Origin: Perkinsus marinus ATCC 50983
Lineage: Eukaryota; Perkinsozoa; Perkinsida; Perkinsidae
Assembly (NCBI RefSeq): GCF_000006405.1
Contig: NW_003201384.1
Coordinates: 28,794-54,369 of the forward strand
Length of the DNA: 25,576 bases
Reading direction: 5' to 3'
Part shown: positions 10,148 to 21,272 of the stretch, piece after piece
How the letters are laid out: each line of letters starts with the position of its first letter
Numbering within the stretch: position 1 is the stretch's first letter
Notes under the pieces: generated by a model
Database searches by the model: none
Seen by the model: only the letters and a program-made list of their open reading frames with translations
What the model was told of the DNA's origin: nothing
Translations under genes and position numbers: made by a program

Positions 10148-10376
10148 CTTCTACCCGAATTCGTATATAAACTTGTATAATTAGCTTTGGAAACTCCTGA
10201 GCTCAGCAGCTGAGGAAAGCGAACATATATTCATACTCCAACACTGTATAGGAAACTCTTCTAAGCTCAGCAGCTGAGGAAAGCGAACATATATTCCTAC
10301 TCCAGCACTGTATAGGAAACTCCCGAGCTCAGCAGCTGAGGATAGCAAACATATATTCATACTCCAACACTGTTAG
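10148..10376. repeat. Dispersed repeat with an internal three-copy ~62-bp tandem
   Basis: A leader (CTTCTACCCGAATTCGTATA) is followed by three tandem copies at about 10189-10250, 10251-10314 and 10315-10376. Each carries CTCAGCAGCTGAGG (a short perfect hairpin), AAGCGAACATATATTC and ACTCCAACACTG. The same leader and motifs recur at 13234-13316 and 13385-13435, inside a predicted intron of the next gene. No coding sequence is apparent. The repeat ends about 25 bases before the next start codon. Confidence 0.85.
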
Positions 10377-10401
10377 TTTGTGATGATTGTGTTACAGAGC
10401 C

Positions 10402-13400
10402 ATGGGAGCATCACCGAGTGTCTTGAACCTAACTCGCCTTGAATGCCCGTCACCAGCGACTGCTAGGATGGAGGATAAGGTAGTAGTATTCTCTTCGTTG
10501 GGAAACTGAGTGAGAGGAAGAGTATCAGTTGCGGTTTTACACACGAATATAAATATTGTTGTTAAAGTGATGATAGTGATAAGCTTACACGAGGCGTGTG
10601 TGATGATTGGGTTTACGACAACGGGGGTATATTCAGAGTGGAATTTGGAGGATGGGAGGGTAACGGTTACGATTCGTTACTTAATCACTATCATTACTCT
10701 TCACCATACTAGCTAGTGGAAATCGGTAGTTTAGATATACACTTTTAGAAATTTTCGAAGTAGATTGGTGAGGATATATCTATGGAGGGTCGCTGGAGGG
10801 CGGCCTCCTACTTGTCGAATGCTCTGCCGTTTAAGACAGTGTCTACCGGTACAACTCTCTATACTGGGTATTACTCGCTTACTCGAAGGGGTGCTGTCCG
10901 AGGAGACTGTTTTTATTTTTGAGATTTCACTTTCAAAGTCGTTTTGTCGGGAGAGCTACTTCCGCATATGTATTCTCGGTGGCTAGATGCCGCGGACTGT
11001 CTATGAATATCATATTGTTATTATGAAGATATCATTAGATTCATATTACATTTACTAGTGATAAAGTGGCGTTTTCAGACACTGTGTGACGAGTATTACT
11101 TCATCGTTGGCCGTCAGGAGAAGAAGTTGATGCTAAGGAGTGGCAGCCTCCTACCCAAGTGCCGATTACGGGCGTATCGTAAAGACGACCCGAACTGGCG
11201 TGCAGAATTGCTTGTTTTTAACGACGATTATTATCGTTTGAGACGAAGCGGTGTGGGTGTCGAAATGGAGGCACAGTTTCCGATTGCATATGAAGGGGAA
11301 TGGTCAGTTGAGGGGGTAGTAGCGGAGGCGGGTTGAGAAATTGTCTATGGAGAGGGAGTCGTCGCTCTCAGGTTCCTGCTGGCTTTGGTGTGCTCCTTTA
11401 CTCTAATGGTAACTGCTATATAGGAGAAGTACAGTGTGGCTGTCCCTGGGGGTTGGGCCTACTCATAAGTGATGAAAACAAGGAGGGCTTGAGAGTGTGC
11501 TTGGGAACCTTCCGGAAGGGGTCTTTGGTAGGGGAAGACCCTAGGGTCGTCATGGTTAGTAACCCTCGACCCTCCGAGGTGCCCTTGGTAGTAGTGGGGA
11601 GGGGTGATGATGACGATGGATGGTACGACTATGATTACCGCGCACTGCTGAGGTCAGTAGTAGAGGCCGAGGGCCGCCAGTGGGGAGATACGGAGGAGGA
11701 GGAGCAGGAGGAGGAGGAGGAGTCTTGGGAGGATATTATTCCGCGAGAGCTGCTAATTCTAAGTGGACCACCGAGTGATAGTATGAGGACGATATTGATG
11801 TCGTCAACTACTGCTCGGTTGTCTAGTCAGTCGTTTGTGGGTATGCTGCACACCTCACAGGGCGAGGAGGAAGAAGGGGACGTCTGCGTACGCCTGGTGC
11901 CGCTGCCCTCTGCCCCTCCTCATGGTCGTATCCATCTCGATGGAGACATCACTATAAAACGCTCAACTGCCTGGGTGAATAGTTTCACTCGACTTTGCCG
12001 AATTTCATCTCGAGAGGATGCGGCAATTGACGTAGTGAAGATATATGGCGCTTACAAAGCCCCTGATGGCAACTTCTACTTAGCGACTCAGTGTTTCGTG
12101 GATGCCAATGGCTACCCTTTGCACGATATCAAGAGGGCTTCAACGGTGATAGGGAGTGAGAGGAAGAAGAAGGCAGAAATGACCGAGGAGGAATATAAAA
12201 ATTCCGCTCGGCTCGGGAACACTACCAATAGTGATAGTGACTATGTGCTGATATTTACGTATAGACTGTGTAAGGCCTTGGAGTGTCTTCACCGCTATGG
12301 AGGAGTCTCCTACAATGGGCAGTTGTCGTTTGGTGACATCCTTTTTAGGGAGGGCAAGGAGGGTTTACGGTAAGTGCAGTTGTAGGAAGGGCTGTTCGTT
12401 GACGTTTTACTTTTCAGAATCACCCCCACGGTCCGAGCAGTAGACTACTATCTTGATACCGTTGGTTTGCTCACCGACATGGTTGCATGGTTTCCCCCAT
12501 CGCAGAAGAGATCGGTGACAAAGTATAGTAGTTTATCCACGTATCGCACCTGGGCTCCCGAGACGGTGTTGCAAGTTGTATACACTCCTCCGCTGACAGC
12601 AGCTTTGATGACTCTGTTACGGCCAGGGCAAGAGGCTCCCCAGAGTGGACCGTCCTCCGACGTATGGTGTCTGGCGGCTATCACTCACTACCTGAGCTGG
12701 GCTCCTGTAGTGGCAGTCAACACGCCCGAGGATGATGATGATGATGATGAGGGGTCGCAGGTGGGCAGGGAGGGCGGCAATGCGGTTTTCAAGGAGTGGG
12801 AGGAGCCGAGCGAAGGCCTCACTAGGGCTCAGGTGAGTACTTGGTGTAGTTGTTTATAGATGTGCATCCTCTCTGCAGTGGTCGGCGTTACTCGCGGTAG
12901 TTCCTCTACTGGGGAGGCCGCCGCCGCGGCCACCATCGCTGTTGTTGGTCTACGACGATAGTAGGAGGCTGGAGGAGCAGTACGAGAGAGTAAAGCATAT
13001 ACTCAACACTGGAGGGGACATCAGAAGGGGTAGTGTCATTTTCATATGAAGTTTTGGATGGTGTGGTATGCAGATGGTGAGGAGGTAGGAAAGGGACTTG
13101 GAAACCTCCAATGATATTCTAGAGGATCTAGTGAGCCGTGTGACGCTACACAGTAGCGACCCTGAAGGTAGTAGTGACAACAGTTTATGCTCAACTGCAT
13201 AGGTTGGTGAATGCATTTGTAGAAATTCTCCTTGGCACTTCTACCCGAATTTATGTGTATATTTATCGTTTAACTCCGCTGAGGAAAGCGAAGATATATT
13301 CCTCTAACACTGGGGGGGACAACTGGTGAACATGGTCAACTGCATGTGTTGGTGGCAGTATGAAAACTCCACTTGTTTTTCTCGTAGACCCGAATTCGTA

Positions 13401-16333
13401 TGAAAACTTGTATAGCCATTACATACTCCAACACCACTCCGCGACGTTGTTGTTGATGCCTTCTCCTTCTCGCAGGGCGCCCCTCGTTATCGTCACTACT
13501 AGAGCTCATCAAGACTCGCATGCCCGCTGTGGAGGCAGCCGGAGGGACGCTGCGGAAACACTATAGGCCACGAGCTCGGAAGGAGGCTGAAGTAAGGAGA
13601 TTGGTTCCCCCCCCTTCCCCTTCCTACACTGGGTGGTTAGGATTCCAATACGGCAGATGTAACGGCGGCGGTGGGGGCCACGAGTGGCAGTGGGTATGAT
13701 GAGAATTTGCGGAAGGTCATGGACAGCACCGCTGCGACGGCGTCTAGGCTCTCCTCGAGATTAGGGCAATCGTCCACGAAGTTCTTCGCGTCGTTTGTCG
13801 GTGGAATATCAGCAGCAGTTGCAACAGGGGGTGGGAGGCCGCAAGGAGGAGGTGGGGGCATTAGGTTGGGGGCGCAGCCGAATGAGGAGGAAGAGGAGTG
13901 GATGCGGCAGTTGAGGGTAGCAACGGACGAGGCCCCTCCTCCTCCCCCTCCTCCTCCTGTGATGAGGACAACTTCTGATATCAAATCGGTGGTGGCTGAT
14001 ACGTTCGCTGCAGTAGCTGTGGAGCCTATGGAGGGTGGAGAGGGAGCACCTTCGATGGACAGTGACTCCTCCTCTTCGGGGGAGGGAGGCACACCAAGCT
14101 CTATTGTGGGCTTGCTGTCCTCACCAATGCCAGAGGCTGCTGCTACTGTGACTACTGATAATACGCCTGTTATCACCACTGAGGAGGCGGCTGCTGCTAC
14201 TGTGACTACTGATAATACGCCTGTTATCACCACTGAGGAGGCGGCTGCTGCTACTGTGACTACTGATAATACGCCTGTTATCACCACTGAGGAGGCGGCT
14301 GCTGCTACTGTGACTACTGATAATACGCCTGTTATCACCACTGAGGAGGCGGCTGCTGCTACTGTGACTACTGATAATACGCCTGTTATCACCACTGAGG
14401 AGGCGGCTGCTGCTACTGTGACTACTGATAATACGCCTGTTATCACCACTGAGGAGGCGGCTGCTACTGTGACTACTGATAATATGCCTGTTATCACCAC
14501 TGAGGAGGCGGCTGCTGCTACTGTGACTACTGATAATACGCCTGTTATCACCACTGAGGAGGCGGCTGCTACTGTGACTACTGATAATACGCCTGTTATC
14601 ACCACTGAAGAGGCGGCTGCTGCTACTGTGACTACTGATAATACGCCTGTTATCACCACTGAGGAGGCGGCTGCTGCTACTGTGACTACTGATAATACGC
14701 CTGTTATCACCACTGAGGAGGCGGCTGCTGCTACTGTGACTACTGATAATACGCCTGTTATCACCACTGAGGAGGCGGCTGCTGCTACTGTGACTACTGA
14801 TAATACGCCTGTTATCACCACTGAGGAGGCGGCTGCTGCTACTGTGACTACTGACAATACGCCTGTTATCACCACTGAGGAGGCGGCTGCTGCTACTGTG
14901 ACTACTGATAATACGCCTGTTATCACCACTGAGGAGGCGGCTGCTGCTACTGTGACTACCGTTCCTACGGAAGTTCTCTCGTTAGCATCGATTGTGAAGG
15001 ACCCCATCAGTAGCAGGGAGATCTCCCCAAGAGCCCCACTTCTATCCACCCTAGGGGCTCCTACTACTCTAGACAGTGGTGCTGGTGTGGGGGCTAAGGC
15101 CTGCAATACTACTAGAGTCGGCAGTGATGCTCCTGCCGCTACTAGCAATGTCGATGTGATACCTGCTTTATCGGCTTCCTCTTCATCGCTCCACGATGTA
15201 GAACATATCCCAGCCAGGAGTGAGAGTGTTGCCATGGCCGAGCAGAAGCTTGTTGACACCACCACCATCATAACTCCTCCCGCGGCGTATGGCATCTCCG
15301 ATAAGAACATCATGGAGAGCTCTAGGGTAGATTCAGCGAACCGCTCCTCCGATGAGCATCGCAGTAGTCTCGATAGAGTTGCAGCTCCCATACGACTGCC
15401 ACCTAGTGACGAGTCTTCGGTTACGGGAGGGAGCGGATCTAGATTGCCCCTTGTGGCTCCAGGGAAAGAGGGAAACACTCATACTGATGCTGTTACCATT
15501 GATGCATCAACACAAAGAGTAGATCTCCAATGGAGAGAAGAGTCTCCATTTCGAGGGCTTTTTCAGGCCAACTTGTCTTCGTTACCGACTTCGCGACAAA
15601 TACCCTCCGACTCGGCACCTCCGACGGGTGGCAAGGAGGCCAGTCTGACTGATAACACTCCGCTGCAACACCCATCGTTCCTGCCATACCAGCCACCGTC
15701 TGTTGCCGGCAATATGCCCTCGCATTCGTTCGTTGATAAAATCACATCACCACCGCCGCCGCCGCCACCGCCACCACCACCGCCTGCGGCACCAAGCTCT
15801 TCTTTCTGGCACTCTCTGTCATCAACTATGAGGGCTAGTCCCGGTGGCGATACTATGAAGGCTTTCTTTTCTAATGCTGCGGCATCCATCGCAGCGGGGA
15901 GAGAGAAGCATCAAGTACGCCCAGCGGGGTCTGCCGTCACATTGGGAACGACGATGAGCAGTAAGTCGAGGCCGGGTGGAACCAGTTGGCCACATGTTGT
16001 GAGTGAGCAGGTTCCTCATACCAGCCCCCCACACTGCCCAAGACTAGCAGTAGTGTAGACGCTCCGCGATGGCGTCCACCGGTGGTTCCGGGTGCACCCC
16101 CACAGCAGCAGGCTACCAGTGCTCCTCGGCAACATACCAACTTCACACCGGACGATTTCGCAGATCTGCTTGGACCGTCTTTTGATTCCACATCGCATGC
16201 TGCCGGCCAGCCTGCTCCATCACATTCGGGTCAGAAGGAGCAGCAACAGAATACCAATCGGGACGACTATGATTTGTTGGATCTGGTAGGCACTTCTGTT
16301 CGCCGTGGAAGTGATAACTTCCGCTTTAGTTGA
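10402..16333 (+). CDS. MORN-repeat pseudokinase with long repetitive low-complexity tail (multi-exon, ~1,600 aa)
   Basis: Exons supported by phase and coding look are 11079-11315, 11372-12369, 12418-12832, 12879-12989 (or to 13034), 13089-13167, 13476-13591, 13641-15960 and 16011-16333. The 5' exons 10402-10479 and 10764 to about 10895 are weaker. The putative N-terminus MGASPS fits an N-myristoylation site. Two MORN repeats (YEGEW..., YIGEV...) span the 11315/11372 splice. A kinase-like domain follows: Lys in TIKR (11957), a catalytic-loop equivalent NGQLSFGDILF with Gln in place of the HRD Asp (about 12308-12346), no DFG (ITPTV at 12418), then WAPE (12551) and SDVW (12657). It is therefore a probable pseudokinase. 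The tail holds 15 TVTTDNTPVITTEEAAAA repeats, a polyproline run and acidic DDFADLLG and DDYDLLDL motifs resembling clathrin-box peptides. It could instead be two genes, split near 13200 with a start at 13520. Confidence 0.6.
13168..13475 (+). other. Predicted 308-nt intron filled by two copies of a 142-bp repeat unit
   Basis: The donor is GGTAGTAG at 13168 and the acceptor TTCTCGCAG at 13475. The flanking exons join in phase (GAA G|GG CGC), continuing EGRPSLSSLLELIK. At six times the usual intron length, it contains two direct repeats starting at 13176 and 13318. If the splice is wrong, the upstream frame ends at 13202 and a new gene begins near the ATG at 13520. Confidence 0.45.
13176..13435. 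repeat. Two direct copies of a 142-bp unit related to the 10148-10376 repeat
   Basis: Unit 1 (13176-13317) and unit 2 (13318 to about 13435, incomplete) share GACAAC, CAACTGCAT, GTTGGTG, ACTCC and CCCGAATT blocks in the same order. Unit 1 also keeps GCTGAGGAAAGCGAA and ATATATTC, and both carry the CTAACACTG or CTCCAACAC end seen 3 kb upstream. The copies are clearly diverged. Confidence 0.75.
14145..14948 (+). repeat. 15 near-identical 54-bp coding repeats (18-residue unit)
   Basis: Thirteen 54-bp units and two 51-bp units (one alanine codon fewer) run without interruption, followed by a partial sixteenth. Each encodes TVTTDNTPVITTEEAAAA or the three-alanine form. The only changes I see are one ACG-to-ATG (Thr to Met), one GAG/GAA and one GAT/GAC. 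Such near identity at synonymous sites points to recent expansion or ongoing homogenisation. Because the unit is a multiple of three without antisense stops, it also opens a long false frame on the opposite strand. Confidence 0.97.
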
Positions 16334-17241
16334 GTTAGCTGCGAGCCCGTTGGTCAGGACCAGTGGTTCAATATCGTAGTTCAATGAATCAATTACCAGA
16401 TATATTTGCTATCTACATTTGTCAGTTCTTCGTTGTTTCTGTCATACTGAGTTTCGAGTTCATCCCGCTGAGTATGAAGAAATCGTCGGCATGGATTTAA
16501 TACTGGTTTTGTATCACGAAATCGTGGCTGCTGATAGCCTTCGTAGTCTACACCACTAGTTTTATCCGGTTTGCATTCGGATTGCGGACTTCTGTGAGCA
16601 ACTTAATAGCAAGTCGAAGTCTCGGGCACCTCGTTCTGCCAGTTCTTGCGATATGATGTGCGTCGCATTTCCAATATTCCGGCGCCTGATAACTTCTGCT
16701 TAATTTTGGTGCACTAATACAAAAATAGTGACCTCAATATAGAGGGCATAGCACTCCTAATAGGACTAGAACAAGACGTCGCTTGGTGAGTTATGTTCGA
16801 ACACGACATCGTATACCGCTCGCTGCCCAAATCATTATCATTGAGTGAACTTTCGTTAACGTTGTGCATGACTTGATGTGACTAACGATAATAAGCGGAC
16901 TTTTTTCTCAGTGATGATTGGAACTAACGCTTTTGATGTCTAGTACGGGTCTGCCTGTGGGAGGTTGGGTGATAGCCGGTGTTTGAAACTAGATACACAA
17001 CTCGTTGTCGAGATCAGAAGGAATGGAATATAACAATTTACATATAAAGGAACATTGCCAATAGTAACCACTAACAGCTACTTTCGCTCCACGGATCGAG
17101 TCCGGACTGGCAACCAGGATCAAAGGTAAATTGCAACCATTACTGAAAAGGAAATGTCTACAACAAGTCTGCTGTACCTATAGGCGACGATATGGCGAGT
17201 ACTGGCCATTTTCACAAGAGCGATAGCTCTATGGACCACAG
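16334..17241. other. Convergent intergenic region; no helicase or other gene seen
   Basis: Both flanking genes end here: the MORN-pseudokinase gene at 16333 from the left and the Rep gene at 17242 from the right. No frame of useful length exists on either strand. A candidate Helitron 3' end in the minus sense is CTAG at 16992-16989, with T following and a small CTCG/CGAG hairpin (17001-17012) eight bases inside. Such four-base stems occur by chance, and a similar one sits near 16767, so this is weak. Confidence 0.4.
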
Positions 17242-20200
17242 CTAGGTTAAAGTCACTCCAACCCGTTCTTCAGGCCCACACAAGTATTTCGCCAAGTATT
17301 TGGCGTTAAAGTACTCGTCACATATTTGGACATTAGTGGAACTCCGAGTGATAAAAAAAAGAAGCGGACATACCGGACTAATGTGCTCACCTGCGTCAGC
17401 CGCATAGGTATGCCGTCCCGCTCGTAGCTCCTCTGTTACCTCGGGTATATTTTCAGGCTTCGATCGATATGCGAGCCCCAAGTCTTCCAGTATCTTCAGT
17501 GCTTCATAACTATGGGGCGCGGTAATTTCTCGGAATCCATGTTCGCGTGCTGGTAAGTGTCGTGGTACTCGGCATTGCTCTACCCATTGCTCTGCTGCCC
17601 CGGCTCTATTCTCGACTCGTCTTCTTTTTATACATCTACTGCCTGCTTTAGTACAGTCGTGTGACTGCATTCGCTTAAAATCCTTCAAGTATTCCACGCA
17701 CTCTTCCCATGAGCTCGCGAGTCCTGCTTCTCGAATCCTTTCCATTGTTGTCGGGCTTATATGCAAATTTTCATTCAGATTGTACGATGTTGTAGTCGCA
17801 CAGCTTATTTTATCACGGACCTTCTCAACACTCATGGAGGAATCCAACTTCAACAAGCAGTGCAAATGAGGTAAATTCCCGCTTGCATCTTGAAATTCCC
17901 ACCGTGCAAAGACTCCGTTCACCTTCCCGAGTATCTGCTCATCTGATTTTTGTAGGTAATTGATAAAGTGTCGCATCGCTCGTTCCCAGCCTAGCGTGAA
18001 ATCTACCACAGCTGAATCCCACATCGATTTCGACTCGTCGGCCGGCACGCTCTCCGTCGCCTTTCGCAGCGCTGCTGTTATTGGTGCGACTCCAAAGTGA
18101 CTGCTCATGTTGCATGTTAACGTTACAAAGAGTTTCAAGCGGTGTGGATCTGCTGCCAAACTTGCTGCTAACTTCTTCACTTCTTTTCGGGAGTCTAGTT
18201 CATCGAAGGGTAGAATACAACCCTCTTCGCTTCGAGCCTGCCCTTGATTCACTGTGTAATATCCTCTGCTTAGAACTAATCTTGTATCAACTTTCGATAG
18301 GCTTTCATTGAACAATGTGCCGAATACCCACGTTATATAGTTGTTATCTCGTGATGTTTGTAGAGCTCCGTCGCATAATCGTGTTAGTAGATGATCTCGT
18401 AATGACGTCAGTCCAACCAATTCAGCATCAAACTTCTTCGACCACATGCACATTGGCAAAGCTCCATAAACTCCCCCATCCGGAGCACCTTTGTAGAAGA
18501 GACCAGGAAACAACATGGCTTCAGGTAGCTGCAGTGATACATGCCCGTCGGGTGCTCGTGCTATCATATTCTCTAGGAAACGCCTATCGCCGAGTTTCAG
18601 CTCCAGGGTGTGTCGCGGTCGACTCAAGCATCGAAGTAAGCCGTTAAGGAGAATGTGGCCAGCAGTCTTCTGCTTGTCGTGAGTTCCGAGAGGCCATGGC
18701 ATACAGCTCAGCGCATCATCCGTATTGTTCTCAGATTCGCTATCGCACTCGGGTACTTCGGCTGCTTCGTGTACTACGTCCACGCTCAACGCTGGCCCCT
18801 CTACAAATACGTGATCTTCGCCATTCTCTATGACCTCTTTGTGGTGATTTCGACATATGCTACTGCCGCATATACTCGTTGGACACGAGTACATAGCTCT
18901 TCTGTGGCATCCTTCGCGTGAGCATCTCATTCTTGTTCTGCGACTCGCCCGTGTCAGATACCGTCTGCATCTCCGACATTCTACACAGTTTTGCCCACCC
19001 ACGAAGGCCAGGAAGTCTCTTCTGCCTTGAAGCATAGCTTCACTTCGTTCCATCACGTACAGCACTCCTTCCCATCCTGTTGCCATAGCCAAAGGTAAGT
19101 TCGCATCAGCTACCGGGTTTTCCCTCCCTCGCTCAAGCATCCATGCTCTATCGCCAGATGTGTGATAGCATTTATCCCCTTTCCAGATACACTTGGCCAC
19201 CCACACTCGTTCTTTGCCATCTCGAATTCGACGTGCTACGGGTATTGGTGGCGCACCCCCCATAGCCCTTGCTGAGCACCATATATAAGCGGAGTCTATG
19301 TCTTCTGTACCTGTCAGTTGTGTGAGCATGTTATCTCTCTCCAGCCTATCTCGTTGTTGCATTTCGTAGCTCAATACTCCATCAATTCCTGTCAACAACC
19401 TTCCAACGGCTTCGGCAGCTCTATCGTCATTATTATCAGCTTCAACAGCTACGCCATCTACGCCTAGCTCAACGAGGCACATCTCGCGGATATACATCGG
19501 GTTTTGCACGTTTCGCACTTCTATGCAATTGGTTCGTGGCGTCGTCTGTGGAGCCAGAATCCGACTACTCACGTGCATAAGTAAGCAATTCCTCCAGTCC
19601 ATTTCATTCCTACTACATGTAGCCAGTACTCTTCCCCATATCGTAGATACTTGACAAAGTACGGACACCAACCTCCAGTAAAGCGTCCCTTCCTGGTGTA
19701 TCAATCTCGGTAACTGCAGCCAACGTGGTGCGGCATACTCTCTACTCCCCTGCAATGGTGAGGCAAGACAGAGCGGCACCTTCAGTTCTATGTAGCCCAC
19801 TCGGCGATGTTCCTCGGGCGGTTGTCCACGGAGCAGCAAGTCTCTGTTTATTCGCAGATATTTCGTGCTTCCCCCTTTCACAAAGTCCATCACTTGTACT
19901 AATGGTAAAGCGGAGCTCCCTTCACAAGCGTCCTGCACGCTCTGTGCTTCATACTCTCGAGGTCGCATCAGCTCGTCATACACTCGCTGCGGAAGGTCTC
20001 TGCTCTGGTACAAGCCTTCAAGGTATTCGCGTACATCTTCCCGCTCGTTAACGATCAAATCTTCTTGCTTTGCCAGTACGTCCGCTTGCCAGCTTTCACT
20101 GTATCGGTACCCAGTACAGCAGGTCCTAGTTGGTCGCCTTGATGTGGAGGATGAAACGTAGTTATAGGATTGCGAGGAACATGGACGAACTGCTTTGTCA

Positions 20201-21146
20201 CTCCTCCCCCATGCCTTTTACACGTCAATAAGCACAGGCCTTCAGCAGTGACACGAGTGCTGGGGGATATCCGCCAGTCAAGGTAGGCCACCGTCTCCAA
20301 CCAATCTGGTCGAGCGCACTGCAGTACTCGTTGGTAATTCGCTTTACATGATTTGAACGTCGGACCTACCATCTGCACAACATGTGCAAAGCTCACTGTT
20401 CTACATTCTTCTACGTATTCCCAGCATCCCCACGGGCACCTCACTGTTCGCATACACTCTTCGTCGAGAATCGCTTTTAACCGGACAATCTTCAGTGACT
20501 GAATGGCCTCCTCGAATTCATTATTTCGACATGTCGTGTCCACAAACCATGGCACATCCTCCGCAACGTCCCATAGATGACCCCACCACCTTCTCAAGTT
20601 TGTCGGTAATAGAGACCACAATCTACGTCGCAACGATACATTCTGCAACTTGCTGAGTAAGATTGCCGCCCATGCTGATTTCCACTGTATTCGGCTACCT
20701 CTTAGGTACTCAGCACATTCCGCACACAAGTTAACCTCATTTCGCTGACGTAAGACACCCGTCTGTAATTCTCCATAAGTGTGGCCGTGCAAGTCGCGTG
20801 TTTCGTGTCGTCGAAAGTTCAGTGGCATTTCCGCCGTGCTTCGTCTAAGGCAGCTTTCACATTCAGGTATCTGACATTCAAGTCAATCGTAACACTCGGT
20901 ATAGCCTCGCTAACCTCCTCGTCATCTCCTTCTGTCTCACATGCGTTGTCGTCCGAACTAATGCTCCGCGTTGCCTGACAGTGGCTCTGTTGCTTCGACA
21001 TTCTACGGCCAACTCGCTACCGAGGCTACTACCTCTTCAGCCCTTCCCTGTGAATGAGTACGACATCTCGCGCAAGGTCTGTTCGGCCTTCTGTACGACT
21101 GACACCGTCTGCATCGTTCCAGTGTTGGTCTCGGTCTTCTTGCCAT
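17242..21146 (-). CDS. Helitron-type HUH (Y2) replication initiator protein, ~1,230 aa, helicase domain absent
   Basis: Proposed exons, in minus order, are 21146-21033, 20974-20861, 20762-20118 and 20067-17242. The junctions are in phase with introns of 58, 98 and 50 nt. The second is doubtful because coding-like sequence (MPLNFRRHETRD..., 20828-20763) would be skipped. The protein would nick and join DNA strands for rolling-circle transposition. Motif 1 is FVTLTCN (18109-18129) and the HUH equivalent is PHLHCLLKLD (about 17846-17875). The Y2 motif is NAKYLAKYLCG (about 17282-17315), preceded by NVQICDEY as in Helitron Reps. Zinc-binding-type cysteine clusters occur near the N-terminus (RCRRCQSY...PCARC) and mid-protein (CVECRRCRR...CSREGCHRR). 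The frame stops shortly after the Y2 motif, and no Pif1-type helicase follows before the next gene. An AG with short leader precedes the chosen ATG. Confidence 0.75.
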
Positions 21147-21236
21147 ACTTAAGATATAGATCCTGTTAACAACGGTTACCATTTCTCTAACGGCCATAGT
21201 CATATGCCCTCTGTGCTTTGTATATGTCGCGTCTGC

Positions 21237-21272
21237 GGCGTCGCGCTGCGTATCTTTTCGCAGCCGCGCGCC
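21237..21272. repeat. GC-rich imperfect hairpin upstream of the Rep gene
   Basis: GGCGTCGCGCTGCG and CGCAGCCGCGCGCC can pair with small bulges around an 8-nt T-rich loop. It lies about 90 bases upstream of the proposed Rep start on the minus strand. The rest of 21147-21575 is AT-rich, with TATATA-type runs near 21470-21490 and no gene. Confidence 0.5.

Larger units (their letters stand above)
17242..21272 (-). mobile_element. Helitron-like DNA transposon, Rep-only in this window; ends not fixed
   Basis: The element is defined by its Rep gene. The right limit is set here at a GC-rich imperfect hairpin (21237-21272) just upstream of the proposed start. The left limit is the Rep stop. The true termini could lie at 16989 or beyond. 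A complete Helitron normally carries a helicase fused to Rep, and none is visible, so this is a 3'-truncated copy or an unusual helicase-less form. The Rep reading frame itself is long and its key motifs are kept, so the copy is not ancient. Confidence 0.5.

Noticed and set aside
10510-10716. Plus-strand frame of about 68 codons
   Set aside because: It cannot be joined in phase to the preceding MGASPS exon with a normal intron, and it contains the inverted repeat. It was treated as intron.
14145-14948. Possible CRISPR array
   Set aside because: The 54-bp units are contiguous with no unique spacers, and they translate as a perfect protein repeat in a eukaryotic gene.
13637-15478. Long minus-strand open frame of 613 codons
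   Set aside because: It exists because the 54-bp coding repeat is a multiple of three and lacks antisense stops. The plus frame splices in phase on both sides and has the better coding look.
21003-21203. Earlier ATG for the Rep gene at 21203
   Set aside because: The ATG at 21146 is preferred because an AACAG acceptor-like site lies between the two, matching the other genes. The earlier start is still possible.
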